From positions 1 through 64,000 of the forward strand of contig CAJTZE010000001.1 in NCBI GenBank assembly GCA_910584265.1: a stretch of 64,000 nucleotides of DNA, written 5' to 3'. This stretch comes from an uncultured Dorea sp. Lineage in GTDB: Bacteria > Bacillota > Clostridia > Lachnospirales > Lachnospiraceae. The position numbers and the translations under genes are program-made. Positions within the stretch are counted from its first letter, which is position 1. Each line of letters starts with the position of its first letter. The notes beneath the pieces were generated by a model, which saw only the letters and a list, made by a program, of their open reading frames with translations, was not told the DNA's origin and did not search any database. Below are positions 47,341 through 56,529 of this stretch, piece by piece.

Positions 47341-47377
47341 AAGGAGAATGAACAGATGCCTGTCCATTCTTCTTTTA
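47341..47377 (+). terminator. Terminator after the shikimate dehydrogenase-like gene
   Basis: AGGAGAATG-A-ACAG, loop ATGC, CTGT-C-CATTCTTCT, then TTTTATG. A strong stem with one mismatch. Confidence 0.88.
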
Positions 47378-47405
47378 TGTTAAGAACCGCGGCGTTTATC
47401 TGCGT

Positions 47406-47555
47406 ATGATTATCTTTTTAGGCTTTTTCTCGTGTTTTGTATTCGGTATGTCACTGGCTGGCGGCATAAAACTGGAAAAATCCGGTCTGCAACTGCTGGT
47501 TGACAGATTTCATAGTGTGCTTTCTGGACTGCGGCCGGTGGTTGTGGTAAGGTGA
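47406..47555 (+). other. 49-codon open frame of doubtful status
   Basis: MIIFLGFFSCFVFGMSLAGG and onward, ending RPVVVVR, reads like a short membrane segment. No ribosome site precedes the ATG and no family is recognised, so it may be chance or a gene remnant. Nothing else is visible between the terminator and the XRE gene. Confidence 0.2.
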
Positions 47556-47589
47556 TTGCAGAACAGAAGGACGACAAGGAGGAGCGAAT

Positions 47590-48591
47590 ATGATATTAGC
47601 AGATAAAATTATGAACCTTCGGAAGAAAGCAGGCTGGTCTCAGGAGGAGCTGGCGAATCAGCTTAATGTAACAAGACAGTCAGTGTCAAAATGGGAAAGT
47701 GCACAGTCTGTTCCTGATCTGGATAAGATTATCAGTTTAAGCAGGATTTTTGAAGTATCAACTGATTACTTATTAAAGGAAGAGCTGGAAGAACCCTCCT
47801 GCGCAGAGGGAGTAAGCCTTCCTGATGATGCCGTGCCGGTGCGGCGGGTGTCTATGGAGGAGGCTTCTGAATATTTAAGGCTGCGCAGGGAATCGGCACC
47901 AAAGATCGCGGCAGGAACTTTTCTGTGTATAATCTCACCTATATGCCTGTTGCTGCTGGGGGCACTCAGCGAATATTCCGGATTTGGGATTTCGGAGGAT
48001 GCGGCAGGGGGAATCGGATTGTGCATCCTGCTTGTTCTGGTAACTGCAGGGGTAGTGCTGTTTCTCTCCTGTGACGCGAAGGTAAAGGAGTTTGAGTATC
48101 TGGATAAAGAAATTTTTGAAACAGAATACGGAGTAACGGAAATGGCAAAGGATAGGAAGAAGGCTTTCCAGAGCACTTATAACAGCTTAAATATCAAAGG
48201 AACTGTGCTTTGCATCCTGTCTGTAATGCCATTGTTCGGTGCGGCATGTATAGAAAGCGATTTTCTTGCAGTGTTCTGCGTCTGCCTGCTGCTAGTTATT
48301 GTGGGAATTGGATGTATTGCATTTGTTTACGGCGGTGTGATACAAGGCTCTATGGACCGGCTTCTGCAGGAAGGGGACTATACGCGTGAGAATAAAAAGA
48401 GAAAGCATTGGCTGGGGTCGCTCAGTGCAATATACTGGTTGGCAGCAACCGCTGCTTTTTTCTGGTACACTTACGGTCCCAACGGGAACGGTCAGGCCAA
48501 GTATAGCTGGATCATATGGGTAATTGCAGGGATTATTTACGGAGCATTCATCGTTGCTGGCAATTTGATCGAACATATCGTAAGGAAATAG
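47590..48591 (+). CDS. XRE-family regulator with a membrane domain
   Basis: 333 residues. Residues about 5-60 are an XRE helix-turn-helix (DKIMNLRKKAGWSQEELANQLNVTRQSVSKWESAQSVPDLDKI). After an acidic linker come about five hydrophobic segments in pairs, from about residue 103 to the C-terminus, so the DNA-binding head is tethered to the membrane. Such proteins are common in Lachnospiraceae; targets are unknown and the sensor part may detect membrane state. AAGGAGGAG lies seven bases before the ATG. Confidence 0.9.
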   Translation: MILADKIMNLRKKAGWSQEELANQLNVTRQSVSKWESAQSVPDLDKIISLSRIFEVSTDYLLKEELEEPSCAEGVSLPDDAVPVRRVSMEEASEYLRLRRESAPKIAAGTFLCIISPICLLLLGALSEYSGFGISEDAAGGIGLCILLVLVTAGVVLFLSCDAKVKEFEYLDKEIFETEYGVTEMAKDRKKAFQSTYNSLNIKGTVLCILSVMPLFGAACIESDFLAVFCVCLLLVIVGIGCIAFVYGGVIQGSMDRLLQEGDYTRENKKRKHWLGSLSAIYWLAATAAFFWYTYGPNGNGQAKYSWIIWVIAGIIYGAFIVAGNLIEHIVRK

Positions 48592-48695
48592 ATATCCTAA
48601 TAGCGCTTTGTGATGGGTGTTAATTAAACAGCAGTTAAGGACCGCACCGTCTTGTCTGTGAGGGGATAGCGCGGTTCTTAACTGTCCTGTTTTAT

Positions 48696-49226
48696 TTAAC
48701 TGGTTTTTGTCCGAAGCGCCATCTGGCTGATATCAGGAATGGCGATCAATACCGGGTACAGCACAATAGAAATAATCAATCCGCTGATTCCCTGAATGAT
48801 ATTGGCCGGTATGCTGGCGGCCGCCGCCATGCCGTACATCATAGCTTCACAGAGGAAATATCCTCCGGCTACAAATACGATATCTACAATTCCGCCAAGG
48901 ACTACTGCTGTATAGCGGCTTTTTTTGGTTTTGCCGATTTTCTGGTAAATAAGCCCCGCTGTAAGAGCAACCAATCCTTTGATTACAAATGTGATCGGAA
49001 CATAGGTAAGATATCCGCCCAGAAGATCTGCCAGTGCAGAACCTATGCCTCCGGCAAGCAGCCCCCATACAGGGCCGAGTACAACGCCGGACAGGATAAC
49101 GATGGCATCACCCGGATGAATATATCCTCCTGTTCCCGGAGTAGGGATCCGGATTGACATGGTGGCAGCACATGCAAGTGCGGCAAATAATGCGGCCATA
49201 ACTATTTTCTTTAAGCTTGTGTTCAT
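48696..49226 (-). CDS. ECF transporter S component
   Basis: 176 residues, about six spans, starting SLKKIVMAALFAALACAATMSIRIPTPGTGGYIHPGDAIVIL. The N-terminal AALxAAL stretch binds the EcfT coupling protein, and the GYIHPGD-GPVWGLLAGGIGSALADLLGG region forms the substrate pocket side in the PF07155/PF12822-like group. The vitamin it brings in is not deducible; the energising EcfAAT genes are elsewhere, so this is a group II system. A structured leader precedes it on the minus strand. Confidence 0.85.
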   Translation of the reverse strand: MNTSLKKIVMAALFAALACAATMSIRIPTPGTGGYIHPGDAIVILSGVVLGPVWGLLAGGIGSALADLLGGYLTYVPITFVIKGLVALTAGLIYQKIGKTKKSRYTAVVLGGIVDIVFVAGGYFLCEAMMYGMAAAASIPANIIQGISGLIISIVLYPVLIAIPDISQMALRTKTS

Positions 49227-49253
49227 AATAAGACCTTCTTTCCTTTTTCACTG

Positions 49254-49311
49254 GACACTGCAATGCGTATCAGATACTTCGGTATATGTTGTGCAGTGTC
49301 TCCTGTATCTG
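49254..49311 (-). ncRNA. Structured leader of the ECF S-component gene
   Basis: Given in plus-strand letters: GACACTGC (49254-49261) pairs perfectly with GCAGTGTC (49293-49300); inside is the palindrome GTATC-A-GATAC (49267-49277), and CAGATAC (49271-49277) can instead pair with GTATCTG (49305-49311). Two mutually exclusive folds 28-85 bases upstream of the gene suggest a switch. No known riboswitch consensus was recognised. Confidence 0.4.
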
Positions 49312-49352
49312 ACCATACTGTACTACCGGAGTGGATTGGAATAAAGAGCCAA

Positions 49353-50687
49353 TTACAGAAGAGTTGACCATGCCAGTTTTTTATAATAGAGAATTCCGAC
49401 GGTATCTGCCAGAATCCATCCGATGGGAATTGCCCACCATATGCCGGTCACGCCGATGGCTGGTATGGCGGAAAGAAGATACGCCAACAGGACGCGGGTT
49501 CCCAGGGAAATTACGGTGAGTACCACGGATATGCCCGGATTTCCAACGGCCCGGTATAAGCCGTATAGAAGAAAAAGACAGCCGATCCCGCAATAAAAAG
49601 CACCTTCAATATGAAGATACCGGATTCCCTCTAAGATGATTTCAGATTCGTTTTTATTTACGAATAATTCCATTAAAGGACGTGCGTATATCCAGACCGA
49701 GGCAGATATCACGATACAGAACAGGAAGGAGACAGCAATAGCGCCTTTCAGGCCTTTGCGGATACGTTCTTTATTTCCTGCGCCGTAATTCTGGGCAATG
49801 AATGTAGAAAATGCATTGCCGAAATCCTGTACAGGCATATATGCAAAAGCATCAATTTTCACAGCAGCCGCAAAAGCGGCCATAACAACAGCGCCGAAGC
49901 TGTTGACTAATCCCTGTATCATAAGGATGCCGAAGTTCATGACAGACTGCTGTATGCAGGTCATAATAGAAAAACCGGCAATCTCCTTCATACATTCCGG
50001 GCGGATGCGGCAGTGCCGGAGGATGCCGTGAAACTGCGGGCATCTGGCAATGGTGTAGATAGCAATGCCTGTCCCGGAAATATATTGAGATATGACGGTG
50101 GCCCAGGCGGCGCCGGAAACACCGTATTCTAATCCCAGTACAAAGAACAGGTCGAGGGCGGTGTTGAGCAGGGCGCACACGGCCAGAAAAAGCAAAGGCA
50201 CTATGGAATTTCCCAGAGCTCTTAAAAAAGAGGCAAAATAATTGTAGAAAAATGTGGCAGTAATACCGCCTAAAATTACAATCAGGTATTCCCGCATCAG
50301 CCCCCATACTTCATCCGGTACCTGGAGAAGGATGCGGATACTGTTCAGGAAAAGAAATGCCAGAATATTTAACAATATGGTAAAACATGCAATCAACAGA
50401 AAAGAGGCGCTGATACAATCCCTTAATCCGGTCTCATCCTGCCTGCCGAAGCGGATAGAGAATACGGCTCCGCTTCCCATGCACAGTCCCAGTAAGATAG
50501 AAGTTAAAAAGGTCATCAGCGTAAAAGAGGAGCCAACGGCGGCCAGAGCGCCGGCTCCAAGAAATTTCCCCACGATCAGGGTATCTGTGATATTGTAACA
50601 CTGCTGAAGCAGATTTCCCAGAATCATCGGGATGGCAAAGCGCAGCATGGAACCTATCACCGGTCCCTTGGTCAAACTGGAGTTCAT
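49353..50687 (-). CDS. MATE-family efflux transporter (second of three)
   Basis: 444 residues, twelve spans. Start KGPVIGSMLRFAIPMILGNLLQQCYNITDTLIVGKFLGAGALAAVG; second half begins around IAGFSIMTCIQQSVMNFGI. It is about as close to the DinF/NorM clade proteins of Clostridia as the other two MATE genes; substrate unknown. The 3' end is 127 bases upstream of the ECF gene start, whose leader is in that gap. It is divergent from the hybrid kinase at 50881. Confidence 0.92.
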   Translation of the reverse strand: MNSSLTKGPVIGSMLRFAIPMILGNLLQQCYNITDTLIVGKFLGAGALAAVGSSFTLMTFLTSILLGLCMGSGAVFSIRFGRQDETGLRDCISASFLLIACFTILLNILAFLFLNSIRILLQVPDEVWGLMREYLIVILGGITATFFYNYFASFLRALGNSIVPLLFLAVCALLNTALDLFFVLGLEYGVSGAAWATVISQYISGTGIAIYTIARCPQFHGILRHCRIRPECMKEIAGFSIMTCIQQSVMNFGILMIQGLVNSFGAVVMAAFAAAVKIDAFAYMPVQDFGNAFSTFIAQNYGAGNKERIRKGLKGAIAVSFLFCIVISASVWIYARPLMELFVNKNESEIILEGIRYLHIEGAFYCGIGCLFLLYGLYRAVGNPGISVVLTVISLGTRVLLAYLLSAIPAIGVTGIWWAIPIGWILADTVGILYYKKLAWSTLL

Positions 50688-50774
50688 CTTAAATCACCTG
50701 CTTAATGCTCAGAGAATATACCCCGATAATTATAACAAGAGATAGAATATAAGTCAATTTGCAGATGTTTTTTT

Positions 50775-50802
50775 CCACAATGATGTCACTTTGTGGTAAA
50801 AT
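50775..50802 (+). promoter_or_regulatory. Inverted repeat overlapping the kinase promoter
   Basis: CCACAA (50775-50780), ten bases, TTGTGG (50791-50796), directly followed by a -10-like TAAAAT (50797-50802). The -35 position falls on the left arm and is a poor match, which suits an activated promoter. Confidence 0.4.
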
Positions 50803-50880
50803 AGACATAGACTGTAATTTTATGTATCAGATATTACATATAGATGGAGATTAACTCTAAAATGGAGTGAGGGTAAAAGA

Positions 50881-52995
50881 ATGAACATGCAAGGGAAAGA
50901 AGACCTTCTTTTGATTTTGAACGAGCAGACATTCCCCATAATTGAGCAGATAACGATGGGGATGCCGGGAATGTTTTTTATTTATCATGCAGATGAGAAA
51001 GAAGAGTTGGTCTATACGAATAATGCGCTGATCCAGATGTACGGCTGCGATACGCTGGAGGATTTTAAAGAATATACAGGTTATACCTTCCGTGGATTGG
51101 TTCATCCGGATGACTTGGAGAGAGTTGAACAGAGTATTGCGCATCAAATTATGAATAGCGAAAACAATCTGGATTACGAGGAATACAGAATTATATGTAA
51201 GGACGGCAGTATCCGGTGGGTGGAAGACTATGGGCACTTTGTACATACAGATACGTACGGGGATGTGTTTTACGTGTTTCTTGAAGATGCAACAGAGCGC
51301 TATCTGAATATGCAGAAGGCGGCTCAGGTAGAGGAGCTTCTTGAGGAAAAGCGGAAAGCGCTGGAGAAACTGGAGCATGAGACCACCGCCCTTCGGATCA
51401 TACATGAAATTCTGGAATCCGGTATGTGGAGCATGGAATTTGATGAGAATGGCAGGATGGAAAGTGTATTTTGGAGTGACGAATTCCGAAGAATGGTAGG
51501 ATACAAGGATGAGATTGATTTTCCCAATGTTCTGGAATCGTGGTCCGATCTGCTTCATGAGGATGAAAAAGAGCATGTCCTGAGCGAATACTACAGCACG
51601 ATAGAGGACAGGACAGGGAAGAAGATCTATGACGTGGAATACAGGCTGCTTACAAAGAACCGGGAGTACCGCTGGTTCCGTGCCGCGGGAAAGCTGTCAA
51701 GAAGAGGAGACGGGACGCCGATTTCTTATATAGGTATATTTGTTGATATTACGGAGAGTAAGAGGATGGATCGGGAATTCCGGGAGCAGAAAAGGATGCT
51801 GGAGGATGCTTTAAAACAGGCGCAGCGTTCCAACCGGGCAAAGACGGTTTTCCTTAATAATATGTCTCATGATATCCGTACACCGATGAATGCAATTATC
51901 GGATTTACGGATCTGGCAGTCTCACGTATTGATAATAAGGAGGCTGTAGCGGATTATCTGTCGAAGATTATGACTTCCAGCAGACATCTGCTTTCGCTGA
52001 TCAACAATGTGCTGGATATGAGCCATATTGAAAGCGGGAAGGTGCATTTAGAAGAAAAGGAATATAATATTCTGGATATTATCCATGAGCAGGCGGCTAT
52101 GGTGCAGGCGGATGTCGGGGCCAGGCAGATTGATTTTTCTATAGAGACCAGGGATATTGTACATGAGGAAGTTATCTGTGATAAGCTGCGGCTGAACCAG
52201 ATTCTTTTGAATGTGGTTGGTAATGCGTTAAAATTTACGCCTCCAAAAGGGAGTGTCCGCGTATACGTTGCAGAGAAAGCGGATGCGCCGGATGGGTACG
52301 CCTGCTATGAATTCCGGATCCGGGATACCGGTATTGGAATGAGCAGGGATTTTTTGAAAGATATTTTTGAGCCGTTTGAGAGGGAGCGGACATCGACCGT
52401 CAGTAAGACCCAGGGAACCGGACTGGGAATGGCAATCACAAAAAGCTTTGTGGATATGATGAAGGGAACGATAACAGCCGAGAGTGAGGTTGGAAAGGGA
52501 ACGGAATTTAAGATTGTGCTTTCTTTCCGGCTGCCGGATGAAACGGGCAGATTTAGTAAAAAAGAGGAAGCGGACGGCATCTACGCAGAAGACGAGAAAG
52601 CGGATGATGCGGGTTCTTTTGGAGAAGGAAAGACGATTCTTCTGGCAGAGGACAATGAACTGAATCAGGAAATCGCTGTGGCGGTTCTTGAGGAGAGAGG
52701 CTTTGCGGTTGATGTTGCAGACGATGGCGCCATAGCTGTAGAGAAGATCAGAGAGGCAGAACCAGGAACCTATGATTTGATCCTGATGGATATTCAGATG
52801 CCGGTAATGAATGGATATGAAGCGGCTGAAAAAATCAGGGAGCTGGATGAGGAGCGTTCACGGGTCCCGATTTTTGCAATGACGGCAAATGCATTTGACG
52901 AGGATAAAAAACAGGCGCTAGAGGCAGGGATGAACGGACATATCGGGAAGCCGATCGAGATGGATAAGCTGGACAGGATTCTTAAAAGCCTGTAA
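50881..52995 (+). CDS. Soluble hybrid histidine kinase with two PAS domains
   Basis: 704 residues, no membrane helix. Order: PAS-like domain with PAC-type LDYEEYRIICKDGSIRWVEDYG (about 25-140), a coiled coil (about 142-170), a second PAS/PAC (about 175-293, VEYRLLTKNREYRWFRAAG), coiled coil, HisKA with phosphoacceptor His330 in NNMSHDIRTPMNAI, HATPase with N box NVVGNALKFTPP, G1 RDTGIGM and G2 GTGLGMAI, then a receiver with Asp637 in LILMDIQMPVMNGYEAA. No HPt or DNA-binding output is attached or adjacent, so a partner must lie elsewhere. GGAGTGAGGG precedes the ATG. Confidence 0.93.
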   Translation: MNMQGKEDLLLILNEQTFPIIEQITMGMPGMFFIYHADEKEELVYTNNALIQMYGCDTLEDFKEYTGYTFRGLVHPDDLERVEQSIAHQIMNSENNLDYEEYRIICKDGSIRWVEDYGHFVHTDTYGDVFYVFLEDATERYLNMQKAAQVEELLEEKRKALEKLEHETTALRIIHEILESGMWSMEFDENGRMESVFWSDEFRRMVGYKDEIDFPNVLESWSDLLHEDEKEHVLSEYYSTIEDRTGKKIYDVEYRLLTKNREYRWFRAAGKLSRRGDGTPISYIGIFVDITESKRMDREFREQKRMLEDALKQAQRSNRAKTVFLNNMSHDIRTPMNAIIGFTDLAVSRIDNKEAVADYLSKIMTSSRHLLSLINNVLDMSHIESGKVHLEEKEYNILDIIHEQAAMVQADVGARQIDFSIETRDIVHEEVICDKLRLNQILLNVVGNALKFTPPKGSVRVYVAEKADAPDGYACYEFRIRDTGIGMSRDFLKDIFEPFERERTSTVSKTQGTGLGMAITKSFVDMMKGTITAESEVGKGTEFKIVLSFRLPDETGRFSKKEEADGIYAEDEKADDAGSFGEGKTILLAEDNELNQEIAVAVLEERGFAVDVADDGAIAVEKIREAEPGTYDLILMDIQMPVMNGYEAAEKIRELDEERSRVPIFAMTANAFDEDKKQALEAGMNGHIGKPIEMDKLDRILKSL

Positions 52996-53179
52996 ATTAA
53001 AAGAAATGCAGAGCTCTGTTTTATTGAGGGTGACCATTTTATTGCGTGTAAAAGGCGGAAGCCTTCAATGCAAGGGTTTTGGAATTTTTGGCGGAGGGAT
53101 ATGCCGGAGATTAGAAGAAGACAGTTCCATGTTCTGTATAAATAAAAAATGAATATAAGACTTTTGGATAGTTACGAAT

Positions 53180-53213
53180 GGGCAGAGCCGGATTTTTCTG
53201 GTTCTGCCTTTAT
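53180..53213 (+). terminator. Terminator after the first hybrid kinase
   Basis: GGCAGAGCC (53181-53189) pairs with GGTTCTGCC (53200-53208) with one G-T pair, then TTTATATATA. The 52996-53365 gap otherwise holds a 49-codon in-frame extension after the kinase stop (see findings) and the fru regulatory region. Confidence 0.82.
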
Positions 53214-53237
53214 ATATATTACCATTTATAATTAAAA

Positions 53238-53310
53238 TCAATCATAATAAATCAAATTTGTGCAATATCGACTAAAATGAATTTGATTTTTTGTGAAATA
53301 ATATGATTGA
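53238..53310. promoter_or_regulatory. Nested inverted repeats, probable FruR operators
   Basis: TCAATCAT (53238-53245) mirrors ATGATTGA (53303-53310), and inside them AATCAAATT (53250-53258) mirrors AATTTGATT (53280-53288). They lie 56 to 128 bases before fruK. A promoter with TTGAAT and TAATAC, 16 bases apart, lies just downstream (about 53313-53340). DeoR-type FruR proteins bind such sites and release them on fructose 1-phosphate. Confidence 0.55.
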
Positions 53311-53365
53311 AATTGAATGAATTTAATGTTAAAGTAATACCATAAAGAAAACAGGAGGGAAAAAG

Positions 53366-54274
53366 ATGATATATACGGTTACTTTTAATCCATCCCTTGA
53401 CTACATTGTATCAGTGGAAGATTTTAAGCTCAGACTTACCAACCGCACCAGTTCTGAGCTGATGCTTCCGGGAGGAAAGGGGATCAATGTATCGACAGTG
53501 CTTATGAATCTTGGCATTGAGAGCACGGCGCTTGGGTTTGTGGCTGGATTTACCGGCGATGAGATTGTAAGAAGGTTGAAGGAAATGGGTGTGAAGACCG
53601 GATTCATCCAGATTGAAGAAGGTATCTCGCGGATCAACCTGAAGCTGAAGTCTATTGACGGTACGGAGATTAACGGCATGGGACCGGATATCAGCGGTGA
53701 TAAGAGGGAGAGGCTGATGGAGCGGCTGGAAGGCTTAAGTGAAGGCGATGTGTTATTTCTGTCGGGGAGCATTCCTGCATCCATGCCGGATGACGCTTAT
53801 CAGAAGATTATGAAGCGGCTTGACGGACGCGGCGTGCGGGTCGTGGTGGATGCAACGAAAGACCTTCTGATGAATGTGCTGGAGTATCATCCGTTCTTGG
53901 TGAAGCCGAATAATCATGAGCTGGGCGAGATATTCGGCGTAGAGCTTAAGACCAGGGAGGATGTGGTTCCTTATGGAAGGAAGCTTCAGGAGAAGGGCGC
54001 AGTGAATGTGCTGGTCTCTATGGCAGGAGAAGGCGCGGTGCTGATCGATGGGGAGGGCAATGTGCACAGTGCGCCGGCGCCAAAGGGAAAGCTGGTCAAT
54101 GGCGTAGGCGCCGGGGATTCCATGGTGGCAGGTTTTATGGCAGGCTGGATGGAGAAGCAGGATTATGAGTATGCGTTTCACATGGGCGTGTCGGCGGGAA
54201 GCGCAAGCGCATTTTCCGAGAATCTGGCAACAAGGGAAGAGATTGAAGCAGTTTACCGTCAGGTCAGCGGATAG
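53366..54274 (+). CDS. fruK: 1-phosphofructokinase
   Basis: 302 residues of the PfkB family. It phosphorylates fructose 1-phosphate, made by the PTS, to the 1,6-bisphosphate. MIYTVTFNPSLDYIVSV and LPGGKGINVSTVLMNLG are the first PfkB signature; KGKLVNGVGAGDSMVAGFMAGW near residues 240-261 has the anion-hole GAGDS with catalytic Asp. GAGGG lies before the ATG. First gene of the fructose operon, 89 bases before fruA. Confidence 0.95.
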   Translation: MIYTVTFNPSLDYIVSVEDFKLRLTNRTSSELMLPGGKGINVSTVLMNLGIESTALGFVAGFTGDEIVRRLKEMGVKTGFIQIEEGISRINLKLKSIDGTEINGMGPDISGDKRERLMERLEGLSEGDVLFLSGSIPASMPDDAYQKIMKRLDGRGVRVVVDATKDLLMNVLEYHPFLVKPNNHELGEIFGVELKTREDVVPYGRKLQEKGAVNVLVSMAGEGAVLIDGEGNVHSAPAPKGKLVNGVGAGDSMVAGFMAGWMEKQDYEYAFHMGVSAGSASAFSENLATREEIEAVYRQVSG

Positions 54275-54363
54275 AAGGGCATCATTTTAAAAAGGATATA
54301 GATGCAAATAAGAAGGGTGCAGATTAAGAAGGAAAGAATGCGGAGAGCAAGGAGGACGAACAC

Positions 54364-56283
54364 ATGAGAATCACAGATTTACTGGACAAGAGAAGTATTT
54401 CTCTGAACGGAGCGCCGAAAAATAAGCAGGAGGCGCTGGATCAGGCGATCGCACTGATGAAGGACAGCGATAAGATTAACGATCAGGAGGCGTACCGTAA
54501 GCAGGTATACAAGAGGGAAGAGGAAGGAACCACCGGCATCGGCATGGGTATCGCGATTCCTCACGGCAAGTGCAATGCAGTTGACAGGCCGGGCCTGGCG
54601 GCTATGGTAATCAAGGACGGAGTAGATTTTGATTCTCTGGACGGAAAGCCGGTTGACCTTCTGTTTCTGATCGCGGCGCCGGATACCGAGGACAATATTC
54701 ATCTGGAGGTTTTGAGTAAGCTGTCTATGATGCTGATGGATGATGACTTTACACAGTCTCTGAAAAATGCTTCTTCCGTGGATGAGTTTATGGAGATTAT
54801 CAATAAGGCGGACGAAGCCCGTCCGGATCTGAACGAGCAGTTTGGCGGAAGCGAACCGGAGCAGCCTGCAGATAAGCAGGTGAAGATTCTTGCAGTTACA
54901 GGATGCCCGACCGGTATTGCCCATACATATATGGCGGCAGAGGGAATCGAGAAGGCGGCCAAGGCGAAGGGATGTTTTGTAAAGGTTGAGACCAGAGGCT
55001 CCGGCGGCGCGAAGAATGTGCTTACGGCGAAGGAGATCGAAGAGGCGGACGGTATTATCGTTGCGGCAGATACACAGGTTCCGATGGATCGTTTCAACGG
55101 GAAAAAGGTGATCGTATGTCAGGTGTCTGACGGTATCAGCAAGGCGGATCAGTTAGTGGACCGGGTGATCCGTGGGGACGTGCCGGTCTTTAAGAGCGAT
55201 AATGCATCGGCGGAGACAGCCTCCGCAGGAAAACAGTCCGGCGGAGTCGGACACCAGATTTATACCCGGCTGATGAATGGTGTGTCCCACATGCTTCCGT
55301 TTGTAGTCGGCGGCGGTATCCTGATCGCGATCGCATTCCTGATTGACGGACTCTGCGTGGATATGAATGCCCTTGCAGAAGCAGAGAGGGCAGACTTTGG
55401 TACGATCACTCCGGCTGCGGCTTTGTTTAAGAACATCGGCGGTGTGGCATTCGGCTTCATGCTTCCGGTACTGGCAGGTTTTATCGCTATGGCGATCGGT
55501 GACAGGCCGGCGCTGGCGGTCGGCTTTGTAGGCGGTATGATGGCGGCAAATGGAAGCTCCGGTTTCCTTGGGGCGCTTGTGGCAGGCTTTGCGGCAGGAT
55601 ATATCATCAAAGCTCTGATCGCAGTATGTGAGAAGCTTCCGGATGCACTGGAAAAGATCGCGCCGGTTCTCCTTTACCCGCTGTTTGGCATCCTGATCAT
55701 GGGGCTTCTGATGACCTTTATCGTAGAGCCGGTGATGGGTGCGGTCAACGGAGCAATGAATAACGGACTTATGAGCATGAGCGGCTCAAGCAAGGTGGTA
55801 TTGGGACTGATCCTCGGCGGTATGATGGCAATTGATATGGGAGGTCCGTTCAACAAGGCGGCTTACGTATTCGGTACAGCGGCAATCGCGGCAGGCAACT
55901 ATGACATTATGGCATCGGTTATGATCGGCGGTATGGTTCCGCCATGCGGAATTGCACTTGCAACCCTGCTATTTAAGAACAAATTTACCAAGGCGGAGAG
56001 AGAATCCGGACCGACCAACTTTATTATGGGTCTCGCATTTATCACAGAGGGCGCGATTCCATTCGCGGCGGCAGACCCGCTCCATGTGCTTCCTTCCTGT
56101 GTTGCAGGTTCAGCGATTGCAGGCGCCCTGTCTATGGCGTTTGGATGTACTCTGATGGCGCCTCACGGCGGAATCTTCGTATTCCCGGTAGTCGGCAATG
56201 CACTGATGTACATTGTGGCGCTGATTGCAGGAACCATCGTAAGCGCGGTACTTCTGGGAGTACTTAAGAAAAAAGCGGTTTAA
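54364..56283 (+). CDS. fruA: Fructose PTS transporter, EIIABC fusion
   Basis: 639 residues with all PTS domains in one chain: EIIA (about 1-150, phosphoacceptor His67 in GIAIPHGKCN), a linker, EIIB (about 172-272, phosphoacceptor Cys181 in TGCPTGIAHTYMAAEGIE), and membrane EIIC (about 295-635, about nine spans, ending GTIVSAVLLGVLKKKAV). It imports fructose as fructose 1-phosphate. Domain order A-B-C is the common Firmicutes form. GAAGG lies upstream. Confidence 0.95.
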   Translation: MRITDLLDKRSISLNGAPKNKQEALDQAIALMKDSDKINDQEAYRKQVYKREEEGTTGIGMGIAIPHGKCNAVDRPGLAAMVIKDGVDFDSLDGKPVDLLFLIAAPDTEDNIHLEVLSKLSMMLMDDDFTQSLKNASSVDEFMEIINKADEARPDLNEQFGGSEPEQPADKQVKILAVTGCPTGIAHTYMAAEGIEKAAKAKGCFVKVETRGSGGAKNVLTAKEIEEADGIIVAADTQVPMDRFNGKKVIVCQVSDGISKADQLVDRVIRGDVPVFKSDNASAETASAGKQSGGVGHQIYTRLMNGVSHMLPFVVGGGILIAIAFLIDGLCVDMNALAEAERADFGTITPAAALFKNIGGVAFGFMLPVLAGFIAMAIGDRPALAVGFVGGMMAANGSSGFLGALVAGFAAGYIIKALIAVCEKLPDALEKIAPVLLYPLFGILIMGLLMTFIVEPVMGAVNGAMNNGLMSMSGSSKVVLGLILGGMMAIDMGGPFNKAAYVFGTAAIAAGNYDIMASVMIGGMVPPCGIALATLLFKNKFTKAERESGPTNFIMGLAFITEGAIPFAAADPLHVLPSCVAGSAIAGALSMAFGCTLMAPHGGIFVFPVVGNALMYIVALIAGTIVSAVLLGVLKKKAV

Positions 56284-56340
56284 ATAATACTTTGACGGAC
56301 GAAGTCCTCCGGCCTGTCAGGGCAAGTATTATGGGTTGCC
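56283..56340 (+). ncRNA. Compact foldable region after fruA
   Basis: AATAATACTT (56283-56292) can pair with AAGTATTAT (56324-56332), enclosing GGAC-GAA-GTCC; alternatively GGGCAA (56320-56325) pairs with TTGCCC (about 56336-56341). The two folds exclude each other. It overlaps the fruA stop region. Function unknown; the gap to fruR is 327 bases and holds no gene. Confidence 0.3.
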
Positions 56341-56385
56341 CGCCAGAGAATAGATTGTGAGATATTCATAGGGAATAGAAAAATA

Positions 56386-56436
56386 TTACACCTGTTATGC
56401 TTTGATTCCAGAGTGGATGAGACTTAACAGGTGTAA
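56386..56436 (+). terminator. Long-stem hairpin, probable fruKA terminator
   Basis: TTACACCTGTTA (56386-56397) pairs perfectly with TAACAGGTGTAA (56425-56436), loop 27 bases, followed by a mildly T-rich ACTTATTTGTTGTT. Confidence 0.6.
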
Positions 56437-56529
56437 ACTTATTTGTTGTTATATTGTCCTTTGCGGTACAGGGGGAGCCGGCGGTACATATGTAATAATA
56501 AAAGATTGAAGATACTAATAGGTATATTC

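Noticed and set aside
49230..49350. TPP, THF or preQ1 riboswitch before the ECF S-component gene
   Set aside because: None of the conserved cores of those classes is visible.
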